This document shows, piece by piece, positions 54,149 through 62,161 of a stretch of DNA of 64,000 bases. The translations under genes were made by a program, and so were the position numbers. The notes under the pieces were generated by a model. That model was not told the DNA's origin, ran no database searches, and saw only the letters and a list, made by a program, of their open reading frames with translations. The stretch is from Thermoanaerobaculia bacterium (GTDB lineage Bacteria; Acidobacteriota; Thermoanaerobaculia; Multivoradales; JAHEKO01), in the NCBI GenBank assembly GCA_947259925.1, contig CAMYOG010000010.1, positions 1 through 64,000 of the forward strand, read 5' to 3'. Numbering within the stretch: the stretch's first letter is position 1; the number at the start of each line of letters is the position of its first letter.

Positions 54149-54194
54149 GACGGAGATCGAAGCACCGTCCGCTCAACGACCAGGAGGACAGATC

Positions 54195-54938
54195 GTGGCT
54201 GAACTCGGTTTTCTAGAAGAGATGGAGTACGAGCATGGAGAGGACCTTCTGGAGTTCGATCCGGAAGACGACTTCGAGGAAGAGGACTACTTCGACGGTG
54301 AGGAGGAGCTCCTCTACGAGGATCTCGACGAGGGCGACGAGTTCTTGCCCCTCCTGGCCGGCCTGGCGCCGGTCCTGGCCAAGGCGGCACCGATCGCGAT
54401 CTCCGCTCTGAGCAGCATGCTCGGCGAGGTGGAAGAGGAGTTCGACTACGAAGAGGGCGACACCGAGGACGAGCTCACCGCCTACGAGGTGCCCGGCCTC
54501 TACGAGGTCGACGACGCCGTCGCCGAGGCTCTGGGAGCCGAGGCGGCGGAGACTGAGAGCGAGCTCGAGGCGGCGGCCCTTGCCGGCGCGGCGGCGGCCA
54601 AGGCTACGGGCAAGACACCCAAGAAGGTGAAGAAGGTCACGCCGACCCTGGCCAAGGCGTCGGCCAAGATCACCCGGGCACTCCGCAAGCGGCCCTCGAC
54701 GCGCAAGGTCGTCAAGGCGGTTCCGACCATCCAGAAGAAGACGGTCGCGACGCTGGCGAAGAAGGCGCGCAAGGGCAAGCCGATCACCAAGAAGACCGCC
54801 CTCCGGGTGATGGCCAAGCAGACCAAGCGCATCCTCAAGAGCCCCAAGAAGACGGCCGTGGCGATCAAGAAGAACACCGCCAAGCGCAAGAAGATCACGC
54901 GCAAGGCGGCGGTGGCTCGGGCCGAGAAGTTCTTCTAG
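54195..54938 (+). CDS. bipolar acidic/basic protein 1 (Lys-rich)
   Basis: Not recognised. The 247-residue protein is strikingly bipolar. Residues 1-50 and 77-125 are Glu/Asp-rich (LEEMEYEHGEDLLEFDPEDD, EEEFDYEEGDTEDELT). A hydrophobic stretch lies at 50-76 (FLPLLAGLAPVLAKAAPIAIS), and residues 136-247 are Lys-rich. A core motif at 172-214 (VVKAVPTIQKKTVATLAKKA, RKGKPITKKTALRVMAK) is shared with the proteins at 59137 and 60135. No signal peptide. GTG 54195 is preferred over TTG 54147 because CAGGAGG lies 7 nt before it and the promoter -10 overlaps 54147. Confidence 0.7.
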   Translation: MAELGFLEEMEYEHGEDLLEFDPEDDFEEEDYFDGEEELLYEDLDEGDEFLPLLAGLAPVLAKAAPIAISALSSMLGEVEEEFDYEEGDTEDELTAYEVPGLYEVDDAVAEALGAEAAETESELEAAALAGAAAAKATGKTPKKVKKVTPTLAKASAKITRALRKRPSTRKVVKAVPTIQKKTVATLAKKARKGKPITKKTALRVMAKQTKRILKSPKKTAVAIKKNTAKRKKITRKAAVARAEKFF

Positions 54939-54943
54939 GCCCC

Positions 54944-56335
54944 CTAGGGCAGCTGCTCGACGCTCAGGAAGTGGAGCAAGACCCGAGCCATAGTGAGGTG
55001 GTCGCGGGCGCCGGCCATCTCGCGCACCGAGTGCATCGACAGCATCGGGTTGCCGATGTCGGCCGTGGGGATGCCGAGACCCGCGGCGAGCCGGGGACCG
55101 ATCGTGGTCCCACAGCGCAGATCGGGGCGGTTGACGAACTCCTGGCAGGCGATACCGGCCTGGTTGCAGAGCTCGCGGAAGACCGCGCCCGAGCGACCGT
55201 CGGTGGCGTAGCGCTGCCGCACGTGGGTCTTGAGCACCGGCCCCTGGTTGAGGACGGGAGCGTGCCTCGGGTCGTGCATCTTGGAGTGGTTGGGGTGCAG
55301 ACCGTGCGCCATGTCGGCGCTCAAAACGAAGCTCCGTGCGGCGATGCGGGAGGTCAGGGCGGACTGGCCACCGCTCGACCTCTTGATGACTTCGTGCAGC
55401 AGCGGGCTCTCGGCTCCGTGCCCGGACCGGCTGCCCACCTCTTCGTGATCGAGTAGCGCGATCATGGAAGTCGACGCTCGCGGGCCAGCCTCGAGCAGTG
55501 ACGCCAGTGCCGCGTGACACATCGCCTGGTTGTCGAGGCGAGCCGCGTGCACGAACTCGCGGCGGAGTCCGCCCAGACTCGCCTTCTGCCAGTCGTAGAG
55601 ACAGAGATCGTGTCCGAGCAGCGCGCCGGTGCGACCGCCGAGCCGTTGCCGGATCATCGAGCCGAGTACCTCGCGCGGCGGCCGCGCGTCGCTCCACGTC
55701 GCCACCAGGGGCGAGAGATGCTTGTTCCGGTTGAGCGCTAGACCGCGGTCGTTGACGCCACGGTCGAGATGGATCGCCAGGCTGGGGATCCGGCAGAGTG
55801 GACGATCGATGCGTACCAGGCCGGACTCGAGCCGGCCCCGGTGGCGCCAGAGGACGCGGCCGGCCAGGGCGAGATCCCGGTCGACCCAGGTATAGAGGAG
55901 GGGACTGCCGTAGACGTCGACGTCCAGCAGCCCGTGATGTCGATCACGCTTCAGAAATCGAGGCTTGAGGCGCAGATTGGGCGAATCGGTGTGAGCCGCG
56001 ATCACCCGCAAGCCGCTCTCGTGGGCGGGCCGCGATCCGACGCGCCAGGCGATCAGGCTGGCATCCGCGCGAGTCGTGAAGTAGCCGCGGCCCACGCGCA
56101 GGCGCCACCGCTTCCCTTCGTCCAGCTTCGAGAAACCCGCTGCGCGCAGGCGCCGCTCGACCTCGGCGACGCAGTGATAGGGCGAAGGACCGGCGTCGAT
56201 GAACCGCAGAAGATCGCTGGCAACGGACTTGGGGCCTCGGCCCTTGCGGGCGGGCCGCCTGCCGGTGTGCGCTTCGAGCAGCTCATCGCTGAAGTGCTCG
56301 ACGGGGGCAGGCTCGATCCACACGGACTCCGTCAT
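54944..56335 (-). CDS. apeB: M18-family aspartyl aminopeptidase
   Basis: The 463-residue cytoplasmic metallo-aminopeptidase removes N-terminal Asp or Glu in known relatives. Motifs: HTDSPN (115-120) with the first zinc His and Asp, a lower-lid AARLDNQAMCHAALASL, LLDHEEVGSRSGHGAESP with the catalytic Glu pair, and ADMAHGLHPNHSKMHD with the next ligands. The final His of the site lies in MLSMHSVREM. Length is typical. It is convergent with bipolar gene 1 (5-nt gap) and divergent from the serine protease. A shared-box promoter precedes it, so its regulation is linked to the bipolar genes. Confidence 0.93.
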   Translation of the reverse strand: MTESVWIEPAPVEHFSDELLEAHTGRRPARKGRGPKSVASDLLRFIDAGPSPYHCVAEVERRLRAAGFSKLDEGKRWRLRVGRGYFTTRADASLIAWRVGSRPAHESGLRVIAAHTDSPNLRLKPRFLKRDRHHGLLDVDVYGSPLLYTWVDRDLALAGRVLWRHRGRLESGLVRIDRPLCRIPSLAIHLDRGVNDRGLALNRNKHLSPLVATWSDARPPREVLGSMIRQRLGGRTGALLGHDLCLYDWQKASLGGLRREFVHAARLDNQAMCHAALASLLEAGPRASTSMIALLDHEEVGSRSGHGAESPLLHEVIKRSSGGQSALTSRIAARSFVLSADMAHGLHPNHSKMHDPRHAPVLNQGPVLKTHVRQRYATDGRSGAVFRELCNQAGIACQEFVNRPDLRCGTTIGPRLAAGLGIPTADIGNPMLSMHSVREMAGARDHLTMARVLLHFLSVEQLP

Positions 56336-56360
56336 CGCGGCTCGTTCTCGGCTCGATCGG

Positions 56361-56404
56361 AGTCTAGGTGTCCGCCCTCGGGCCCAGCCAGTCGCCGGTC
56401 CGAG
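56361..56404 (-). promoter_or_regulatory. shared-box promoter of the M18 aminopeptidase gene
   Basis: On the minus strand: CTCGGA-CCG-GCGACT (56404-56390), 23 nt, TAGACT (56366-56361), ATG at 56335. One base of the box (A to G) differs from the other copies. Confidence 0.7.
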
Positions 56405-56449
56405 CTACCACGGGCACGGAACGGCTCGTGGTAGAGGGATCGAGCCTCG

Positions 56450-56493
56450 CTCGAATTGGCGACTCCCCAGGTGGGCGCTCCGCCAGCTATCGT
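56450..56493 (+). promoter_or_regulatory. shared-box promoter of the serine protease gene
   Basis: CTCGAA-TTG-GCGACT (56450-56464), 23 nt, TATCGT (56488-56493). The -10 is the weakest of the four. ATG 56504 follows within 11 nt, so the mRNA would be leaderless or nearly so. Confidence 0.6.
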
Positions 56494-56503
56494 GCCTTCG
56501 CTC

Positions 56504-57262
56504 ATGTCGCACAGCTCCGAGCTCGCCCTGGCCGAGTCGTCGCTGCTCCTTCCCGAGGCCGACTACCAGATCATCGGCCGCGACGATCGGGTGCGGGTCC
56601 GCAACACGCGCCGCGTGCCCTTTCGCCGTATCTGCAAGCTGGAGTTCCAGGGCGGTGGCGGCTGTACGGGAACGCTCATCGCGTCCAACAAGGTGTTGAC
56701 CGCGGGCCATTGCCTCTACCGTCGGAGCAGCGGCCGTGCGCGCACGCGGGTGCGGGTCGTCCCCGGCAAGAGCGGGCCGGGGAGGTCGCGACGCGCCGAG
56801 CCGTTCGGCCACGCCTGGATGCGTCGCTTCGACATGCGCCCGGAGTATCGGACCGCTCGGAGCTACTGGGCGGCGGCACCGTTCGATTACGCGGTCATCA
56901 CCCTCGACCGGCCGATCGGCCGGAGGACCGGCTGGTTTCGCCGGATCCGGGTGCTCCCGGCTGCGCGGCTCGTGCGCCTGCGCTTGAACACCTCCGGGTA
57001 TCCCGGAGACCGGGGCGGCCACCACCAGTACCTGGCCTACGACCGGGTGGTTCGAGCTCGTGGGCCGTTCGTCGAGTACCTCCACGACACCATGCCAGGG
57101 CAGAGCGGCAGCGCGGTCTGGGTGCGCTGGCGCAACCAGCGCGCGATCGTCGCGATCCACAAGCGGCAGGACGATCCGCGCACGCCGCCGGTGGCGAACC
57201 TCGGGGTCCGGGTCACGCCCACGGTCCTGCGCGACATCCGGCGGTGGGTGAGCCGGCCGTAG
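56504..57262 (+). CDS. trypsin/V8-like serine endopeptidase
   Basis: The 252-residue protease has the chymotrypsin-fold triad: His69 in LTAGHC, Asp128 in FDYAVITLD and Ser201 in PGQSGSAVWV. A disulphide Cys54-Cys70 is likely. The GQSGS form and the GYPGD segment are like bacterial V8/glutamyl endopeptidases, which cut after Glu. There is no Sec signal peptide, only about 35 residues of acidic pro-like sequence (ELALAESSLLLPEAD), which is unusual for this family. ATG 56504 was chosen from promoter position; TTG 56456 lies inside the promoter box. It is 11 nt from the reductase gene. Confidence 0.85.
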   Translation: MSHSSELALAESSLLLPEADYQIIGRDDRVRVRNTRRVPFRRICKLEFQGGGGCTGTLIASNKVLTAGHCLYRRSSGRARTRVRVVPGKSGPGRSRRAEPFGHAWMRRFDMRPEYRTARSYWAAAPFDYAVITLDRPIGRRTGWFRRIRVLPAARLVRLRLNTSGYPGDRGGHHQYLAYDRVVRARGPFVEYLHDTMPGQSGSAVWVRWRNQRAIVAIHKRQDDPRTPPVANLGVRVTPTVLRDIRRWVSRP

Positions 57263-57273
57263 AAAGCGCACCG

Positions 57274-58473
57274 ATGAAACTGCGGGACGAAGCTCTCGGC
57301 GGCGCAGAGGGAGTTCAGCGGATCGGTCTCGGCACCCTCCACTTGACGGTCGAGCGGGGCTTCGGCGCCGCTCGGCCCGGCGCGGTCCAGCTACTGCACG
57401 AGGCGGTCGAGCTGGGGGTACGGTTCTTCGACACCGCCGACTCGTACGGTCCGGAGACCGCCGAGGAGGTCATTAGGCAGGCACTCCACCCCTACGAAGG
57501 CCTGGTGGTCGCCACCAAGGGCGGATTCCTGCACCCGGCCGTGGACCGGTGGGTCAAGGACGGGCGGCCGGAGCATCTGCGAGCCGCGGTCGACGGCAGC
57601 CTCCAACGACTGGATCTGGAGTCGCTGCCGCTGTACCAGCTGCACGCCCCAGATCCGCAGGTGCCGTACGCGGAGTCGGTGGGAGCATTGCGACGGCTCC
57701 AGGACGAGGGCAAGATCCAGACGATCGGCGTGTCGAACGTCGACCTCCAGCAACTCGAGACCGCGCTCGCGGAGGCCGCCATCGTCTCGGTCCAGAATCC
57801 GTACAGCCTCGACTATCAGGAGCACACCGACGTCCTGGACTACTGTGAGGATCACGAGATCGCTTTCGTCCCCTGGAGGCCGCTCGGGGATCGGCAGATC
57901 GACTGGCACGAGCCGGTGTTGCGCGCGGTCGCCGAGAAGCACGAGGCGACGGCGCCGCAGGTAGTGCTCTCCGCACTGCTCCATCGCTCTCCCGCCATGC
58001 TGCCGATTCCCGGCACCAGCTCGGTGGAGCATCTGCGACAGAACGTGGCCGCGGGGCGACTTCGCCTCGACCAGGAGGATCTGTCGCGGCTCTGGCCCGA
58101 CTGGCGCGAGGCCGAGCTGCGGCGCCTGGACCAGGATATCGAGAAAGCTCAGGCCGCGCTGGCGGAACAGGCCGAGGAGAGCAGGCAGGAGCTGCGGGAG
58201 ATGGTGTTCGGCGAAGCCAATGCCGAGCTACGCCGGCTCGACGACGCTCTGTCCGAGGCGACCCGCTTGAAAAGCGAGTTTCGCGCCTGTCCCGACGCCA
58301 GTCTCGCCTGGCGGCTGCACCTGCAGTGGCAAGAGGCGCTGGAGCGAGTGGAGCACCAGCGCGCCCGCTTCAGGCAGGCCGTCGAACGCTCACGCGCGGA
58401 GACCGAGAAGATTGAGCGCGACGTCGCCGCGCTCCTGGACCGTTCCGCCCTCGAGAGTAACGGCAACGAGTAG
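57274..58473 (+). CDS. aldo/keto reductase with C-terminal coiled-coil extension
   Basis: The 399-residue protein has a complete aldo/keto reductase barrel (about 1-280): FFDTADSYG with Asp and Tyr, the Lys in VVATKGG, the His in LYQLHAPD, SNVDLQQLETAL and the NADPH-binding IPGTSSVEHLRQN. After it come about 120 residues of charged heptad-like sequence (RLDQDIEKAQAALAEQAEE, RVEHQRARFRQAVERSRAE), a coiled coil not usual in the family. Its substrate is unknown. It follows the protease gene by 11 nt, so the two are co-transcribed under the shared-box promoter. Confidence 0.87.
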   Translation: MKLRDEALGGAEGVQRIGLGTLHLTVERGFGAARPGAVQLLHEAVELGVRFFDTADSYGPETAEEVIRQALHPYEGLVVATKGGFLHPAVDRWVKDGRPEHLRAAVDGSLQRLDLESLPLYQLHAPDPQVPYAESVGALRRLQDEGKIQTIGVSNVDLQQLETALAEAAIVSVQNPYSLDYQEHTDVLDYCEDHEIAFVPWRPLGDRQIDWHEPVLRAVAEKHEATAPQVVLSALLHRSPAMLPIPGTSSVEHLRQNVAAGRLRLDQEDLSRLWPDWREAELRRLDQDIEKAQAALAEQAEESRQELREMVFGEANAELRRLDDALSEATRLKSEFRACPDASLAWRLHLQWQEALERVEHQRARFRQAVERSRAETEKIERDVAALLDRSALESNGNE

Positions 58474-58486
58474 CCCGAACCGGCCT

Positions 58487-58867
58487 TCAAGGGGGTCGCC
58501 CGTCAGGTCGCCGGCCGTGGTCGTGCTTGGCGCGGCGGCGATCCGCAGCGGCTGCGCTCTTGGAGCGCTCCGCCAGCAACTCGAGGACGGAAGCGACCAT
58601 GGCCGCCTTGGAGCGGACGCCGAACTTGTGAAAGACATTGCGAAGGTGGCTCGCGACGGTGTGTTGGCTGATCGCCAGGACCTTGGCGATCTCCTTGTTC
58701 GACCGGTCTCTCGCCACCAAGCGGACGATCTCGCATTCCCGGGGCGTCAGGTGGGGTTCTGGCCACCGGCCGTCCGTGGTCGAGCAGAGCAGTCCGATGT
58801 GGCGCACCAGCCTGGTGCTGCTGGTCGAGGCCTTGCTCGCTGGATCATTGGTTCGGTACCTGCCCAT
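58487..58867 (-). CDS. LuxR-type HTH regulator without receiver domain
   Basis: The 126-residue protein has a LuxR/GerE-type HTH (HLTPRECEIVRLVARDRSNKEIA, quoted in part; LAISQHTVASHLRNVFHKFGV; RSKAAMVASVLELL) with the invariant Glu and Gly/Val positions. The usual receiver or sensor domain is missing; only about 35 residues precede the HTH. ATG 58867 has GAGGGG upstream. It is divergent from the bipolar operon at 59137 and is the only regulator in the cluster, which makes it the leading candidate for binding the shared CTCGAA-N3-GCGACT box. Confidence 0.85.
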   Translation of the reverse strand: MGRYRTNDPASKASTSSTRLVRHIGLLCSTTDGRWPEPHLTPRECEIVRLVARDRSNKEIAKVLAISQHTVASHLRNVFHKFGVRSKAAMVASVLELLAERSKSAAAADRRRAKHDHGRRPDGRPP

Positions 58868-59026
58868 AGAAGACCACCCCTCTCGACACGACCTCTGCGG
58901 CGACTCCCCGCACGGGAGGAGCACCGACCGGCAATCCCCAGCTCAAACCTCGATTCAGAAACGCTGCCCTTGCATCTATGTTTCCACAGACGCCTGTTTG
59001 CGGACAAGGGAGTTTGTTCGACCTAG

Positions 59027-59083
59027 CTCGAACGGAGTAACTCGAACTGGCGACTTTCGCCGGTCTCGGGGCGGTTCTAGAGT
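59027..59083 (+). promoter_or_regulatory. shared-box promoter of the bipolar operon, with duplicated half-box
   Basis: CTCGAA-CTG-GCGACT (59041-59055), 22 nt, TAGAGT (59078-59083). A second CTCGAAC at 59027-59033 precedes it by 14 bp, giving a direct repeat. The RBS GAGGAGA and GTG 59137 follow. Confidence 0.75.
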
Positions 59084-59136
59084 CGATCGCGCTGGAACCG
59101 AAACGTACGGGGTGTCAAACACCGAGGAGAGTGACC

Positions 59137-60099
59137 GTGGACAGGCGCGATATGTCTGTGGGTGAGAGCACCTTCGAAATGGAGACCATGGCGATGCCGC
59201 CGCTCGAAGGGAACGACGATCAGCCCGAGTCGCTCGAGCTCGAGGAGGAGGTTGCCGGACGACCGGTCGACGGCCAGGTTGTCGCTCGCGCGGACGATCT
59301 GGCTGCACTCGAGGCCTTCGACGAGATCGAAGAGCCGGAGCAGGCCTTCTCCTCGGAGCTGAGCGGAGACGACGAGAACCTCGAGGAAGACCTCGAAGGA
59401 GAGCCGGAGGGCCTGTACATGGACGAAGACCTGGAAGACCTGTACGGAGAAGACGAGGACCTCGACGGCCTGGTCGACGGTGAGGACGGGTCTTTCGAGG
59501 CCCTGGATGAAGAGGTCGGAGAAGAGATCGGAATCGAGGAGAGCGAGCTGGCCGCGACCGAGACCGGCGACACCGAGGACGAGATGCAGGCGATGGAGGT
59601 GTCAGATCTCGCTGTCGAGAGCGAAGCGCTCGCCGAGGACCTGGCCGCCGCGGCGGCCGCCGCGCCGAGCGACTCGGACGCGCAGAGCCTGGTGGGTGGG
59701 ATCACCATCCACATCATCGCGCCGGCGCCGTTCCAGGTGAAGAGCGTGGCGCCGATCATCATCCGCCGAAACGCTCGGCTGGTGCGGGTCTTGCGGCGCT
59801 CGCCGAAGAAGCGAGTCCTGATTCGCACGATCCCTACGATCACGCGTCGCACCGTCGCCACCCTGGCGCGCAAGGTGCGGAAGGGGAAGCCGGTCACCGC
59901 GAGAACCGCGATTCGGGTGCTGAAAAAGCACACCCGTCGCACCCTCGCCAGCCGCAGGCTGCGGGCGATAGCCCTGGCGCGCCACCGATCGCGTCGGCGC
60001 GCTCTGCAGCGGGTACGGCGGCGGCGCACCCGACCGAGCTTGGCCCGAGTGCGACGGCGACGACGAACGACCCGCAGGCGTGCTCGGCGTCTGGCCTAG
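59137..60099 (+). CDS. bipolar acidic/basic protein 2 (Arg-rich)
   Basis: Not recognised. The 320-residue protein parallels bipolar protein 1. Residues 23-180 are extremely acidic (LEEDLEGEPEGLYMDEDLED, YGEDEDLDGLVDGEDG). A GDTEDE motif (143-148) is shared with protein 1, a short hydrophobic strand pair follows (GGITIHIIAPAPF, VAPIIIRR), then an Arg-rich C-terminus (240-320). The core motif at 227-269 (VLIRTIPTITRRTVATLARK, VRKGKPVTARTAIRVLKK) aligns without gaps with protein 1. GTG 59137 is preferred because GAGGAGA is at the right distance; GTG 59131 abuts it. First gene of an operon running to the window end. Confidence 0.7.
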   Translation: MDRRDMSVGESTFEMETMAMPPLEGNDDQPESLELEEEVAGRPVDGQVVARADDLAALEAFDEIEEPEQAFSSELSGDDENLEEDLEGEPEGLYMDEDLEDLYGEDEDLDGLVDGEDGSFEALDEEVGEEIGIEESELAATETGDTEDEMQAMEVSDLAVESEALAEDLAAAAAAAPSDSDAQSLVGGITIHIIAPAPFQVKSVAPIIIRRNARLVRVLRRSPKKRVLIRTIPTITRRTVATLARKVRKGKPVTARTAIRVLKKHTRRTLASRRLRAIALARHRSRRRALQRVRRRRTRPSLARVRRRRRTTRRRARRLA

Positions 60100-60134
60100 C
60101 ACAGTCACGAACTAGAGAACCCCGGAGGTGAGCC

Positions 60135-60770
60135 ATGTTGTTCGAAGAGGAGCTTGACGATTTCGAGGGTCTGGATTTCGAGGGTCTCGATTTCGAGGAT
60201 GAGCTCGACGAGGTAGGGGGATTCGGTGAGCTCGAAGAGGACTTCGGATACGCCGAGGCGCTCTTCGAGGACGACGACGAGCTCGACGAGTACGGGGACG
60301 GGGAGGTCTTCGAGGGCGAACTGCTCGAGGCGGGAGCCGACTACGAGTCGGACGAGATCGAGGAGATGGAGGCCCTCGCCGAGATGGCGGCCGAGGCCGG
60401 GAGTGACGCCGAGGCGGACGCCTTCATCGGCGCTCTGATTCCCCTGGCAGCCAAGATCCTGCCCAAGGCGATCAGCATCGGTCGCCGCGTCCTGCCCAAG
60501 CTCATCCGTGGCGGCGTGCGTCTGGCTCGCAGGTTCCGCCGCTCGCGGGCCGGGCGCCAGTTGATTCGTACGGTGCCGAGGATCATGCGCGGCACGGCGC
60601 GAGACCTCCTGCGGCGTACGGCCGCGGGACGCCCGGTGAGCTCCGGGGTCGCGGCACGCTCGCTGGCTCGCCACACGGCGCGAATGCTCGGCAGCCGCCG
60701 TCGGGTCCGTCGCTGTATCCACCAGTCCCGGCGCCGGGCGCGCCGGGCCCGTCTGCGCGAGGCCGCCTGA
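60135..60770 (+). CDS. bipolar acidic/basic protein 3 (Arg-rich)
   Basis: Not recognised. The 211-residue product starts with an acidic region (1-95) containing the short repeat FEGLDFEGLDFEDELDE, then a hydrophobic helix (97-120, FIGALIPLAAKILPKAISIG) like the one in protein 1, and an Arg-rich half (115-211). The shared core (141-184: RQLIRTVPRIMRGTARDLLR, AAGRPVSSGVAARSLARHTA) is the most diverged of the three. No signal peptide. It begins 35 nt after protein 2 with GGAGG before its ATG. Confidence 0.7.
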   Translation: MLFEEELDDFEGLDFEGLDFEDELDEVGGFGELEEDFGYAEALFEDDDELDEYGDGEVFEGELLEAGADYESDEIEEMEALAEMAAEAGSDAEADAFIGALIPLAAKILPKAISIGRRVLPKLIRGGVRLARRFRRSRAGRQLIRTVPRIMRGTARDLLRRTAAGRPVSSGVAARSLARHTARMLGSRRRVRRCIHQSRRRARRARLREAA

Positions 60771-60817
60771 ACGGCGAGCTGACGGAGGCTGGGTTCTAGC
60801 TTCGAGTCGACAAGGCG

Positions 60818-62158
60818 ATGGCGATTCCTCTGAGAGAAGAAGCGGTCGAGGCGGTTACGGGCCAGAGGGCCCGGATCCGCCAGCCGTCGCGGCTGCCGAG
60901 CGGCCCGCGGCAGCTGGCCGCCTTCTTGCGCGCCCAGCGCGTCAACCTGGCGCGCCACGCCGCCGGCCTGAGGCCGTTCCGGCCGGGAGAGTTCGGCCGT
61001 CATCCGGCCAGTCCGTCCGCCGCGCATCAGCATGTCGTCAATCGCCACATCGATCATCTTCGGCGTCGGCTCTTCGGCCTCGCGCGGCAGCTCGCCGCGG
61101 CGGGGGACCGGGCGATCGAGCGCCAGGAGTTCGAGGAGCTCCAGCGCTTCACCAGGATCAAGGACCAGGGACATCGCTGGGTCAAGGCGACGGAGAAGAT
61201 CTGGGATTTCTACAACCGGCTGTTCAGTCAGCGCCAGACGCGCGTGGCTCCGATGCTGTTGGCCTCGGATCGCATCGGGCTCGACTGCTACCAGGCGATC
61301 TACACGGGTCTCGGCACGGCGCGCTCGATACCGGCGCCACCGCCGTTCTCGTTCATGGAGACCGGGATGTCGCCGGCGACCTACCGGCGGGGAATCGTTC
61401 TCTCGCTCATCGGTCGTCGGGCCAACCCGTTTCCGCTGATCAAGCTGCCGTACCACCGTCTGATCAATCCGTGGACGCTCGGCGCGATCCCCCACGAGGT
61501 GGCTCACAACATCCAGTCGGACCTGGGCCTGTGGCGGATGCTGCCGAAGCTCATCTACCGGCGTCTGCGCGCTCGCGGCGTCGATCGCTTCAGCGCCGGC
61601 GTCTGGTCGCGCTGGCACAAGGAGATCTTTGCTGATCTCTGCGGCCTGCTGCTGAGTGGTCCGGCGTTCGTCGCGTCGCTGATGGCCGTGGTCGGACGCG
61701 CCCCGCGCCGGACGCTCTCGTTCAACCCGTCCGGAGTCCATCCGACGCCCTACCTGCGGGTCTTCATCAACGTAGAGCTCCTGCGCCGGATGGGCTTTGC
61801 CCGCGAGGCGAGCGCCTTTCAGCAGGCCTGGGACCGGATCTATCCGCGGCGGCTGGCGCGCGCTCTGCCGGCTCCGTTGATGCGGAGCTTCGCGCGCGCC
61901 AATCGGATCGTGGTCTCGACGATCTGCTTCACGCCCCTGCGCCAACTCGGCGGCCGAAGCCTGGCCGAGGTGGTTTCCTTCGGACGGAAGGAGCAGAAGA
62001 TGGTGGAAGAAGCCGCCGGCCGTCTGGCCGCCGGCACCGATCCCGGGATCATCCCCGAGCGGTTCTTCATCGGCGCGGCGCGCGTCGCGCTCGAGGCGAG
62101 GCTCGCCCGGCCCGCCGTCATCAGCAGCAATTTCTACAACGCCTTGGGAAGGAGATAG
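60818..62158 (+). CDS. putative zinc metallopeptidase (HEXXH zincin)
   Basis: Family not recognised. The 446-residue protein has HEVAH (226-230) inside GAIPHEVAHNIQSDLG and, about 40 residues later, KEIFADLCGLLLSG (268-281), whose Glu269 could be the third zinc ligand of a gluzincin-like site. The remainder is Arg-rich and helical, with no signal peptide or obvious membrane span. ATG 60818 lies 47 nt after protein 3. The stop is only 3 nt before the next ATG, so it is clearly co-transcribed. It may act as a maturation protease for products of the cluster, which is inference. Confidence 0.65.
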   Translation: MAIPLREEAVEAVTGQRARIRQPSRLPSGPRQLAAFLRAQRVNLARHAAGLRPFRPGEFGRHPASPSAAHQHVVNRHIDHLRRRLFGLARQLAAAGDRAIERQEFEELQRFTRIKDQGHRWVKATEKIWDFYNRLFSQRQTRVAPMLLASDRIGLDCYQAIYTGLGTARSIPAPPPFSFMETGMSPATYRRGIVLSLIGRRANPFPLIKLPYHRLINPWTLGAIPHEVAHNIQSDLGLWRMLPKLIYRRLRARGVDRFSAGVWSRWHKEIFADLCGLLLSGPAFVASLMAVVGRAPRRTLSFNPSGVHPTPYLRVFINVELLRRMGFAREASAFQQAWDRIYPRRLARALPAPLMRSFARANRIVVSTICFTPLRQLGGRSLAEVVSFGRKEQKMVEEAAGRLAAGTDPGIIPERFFIGAARVALEARLARPAVISSNFYNALGRR

Positions 62159-62161
62159 CGT

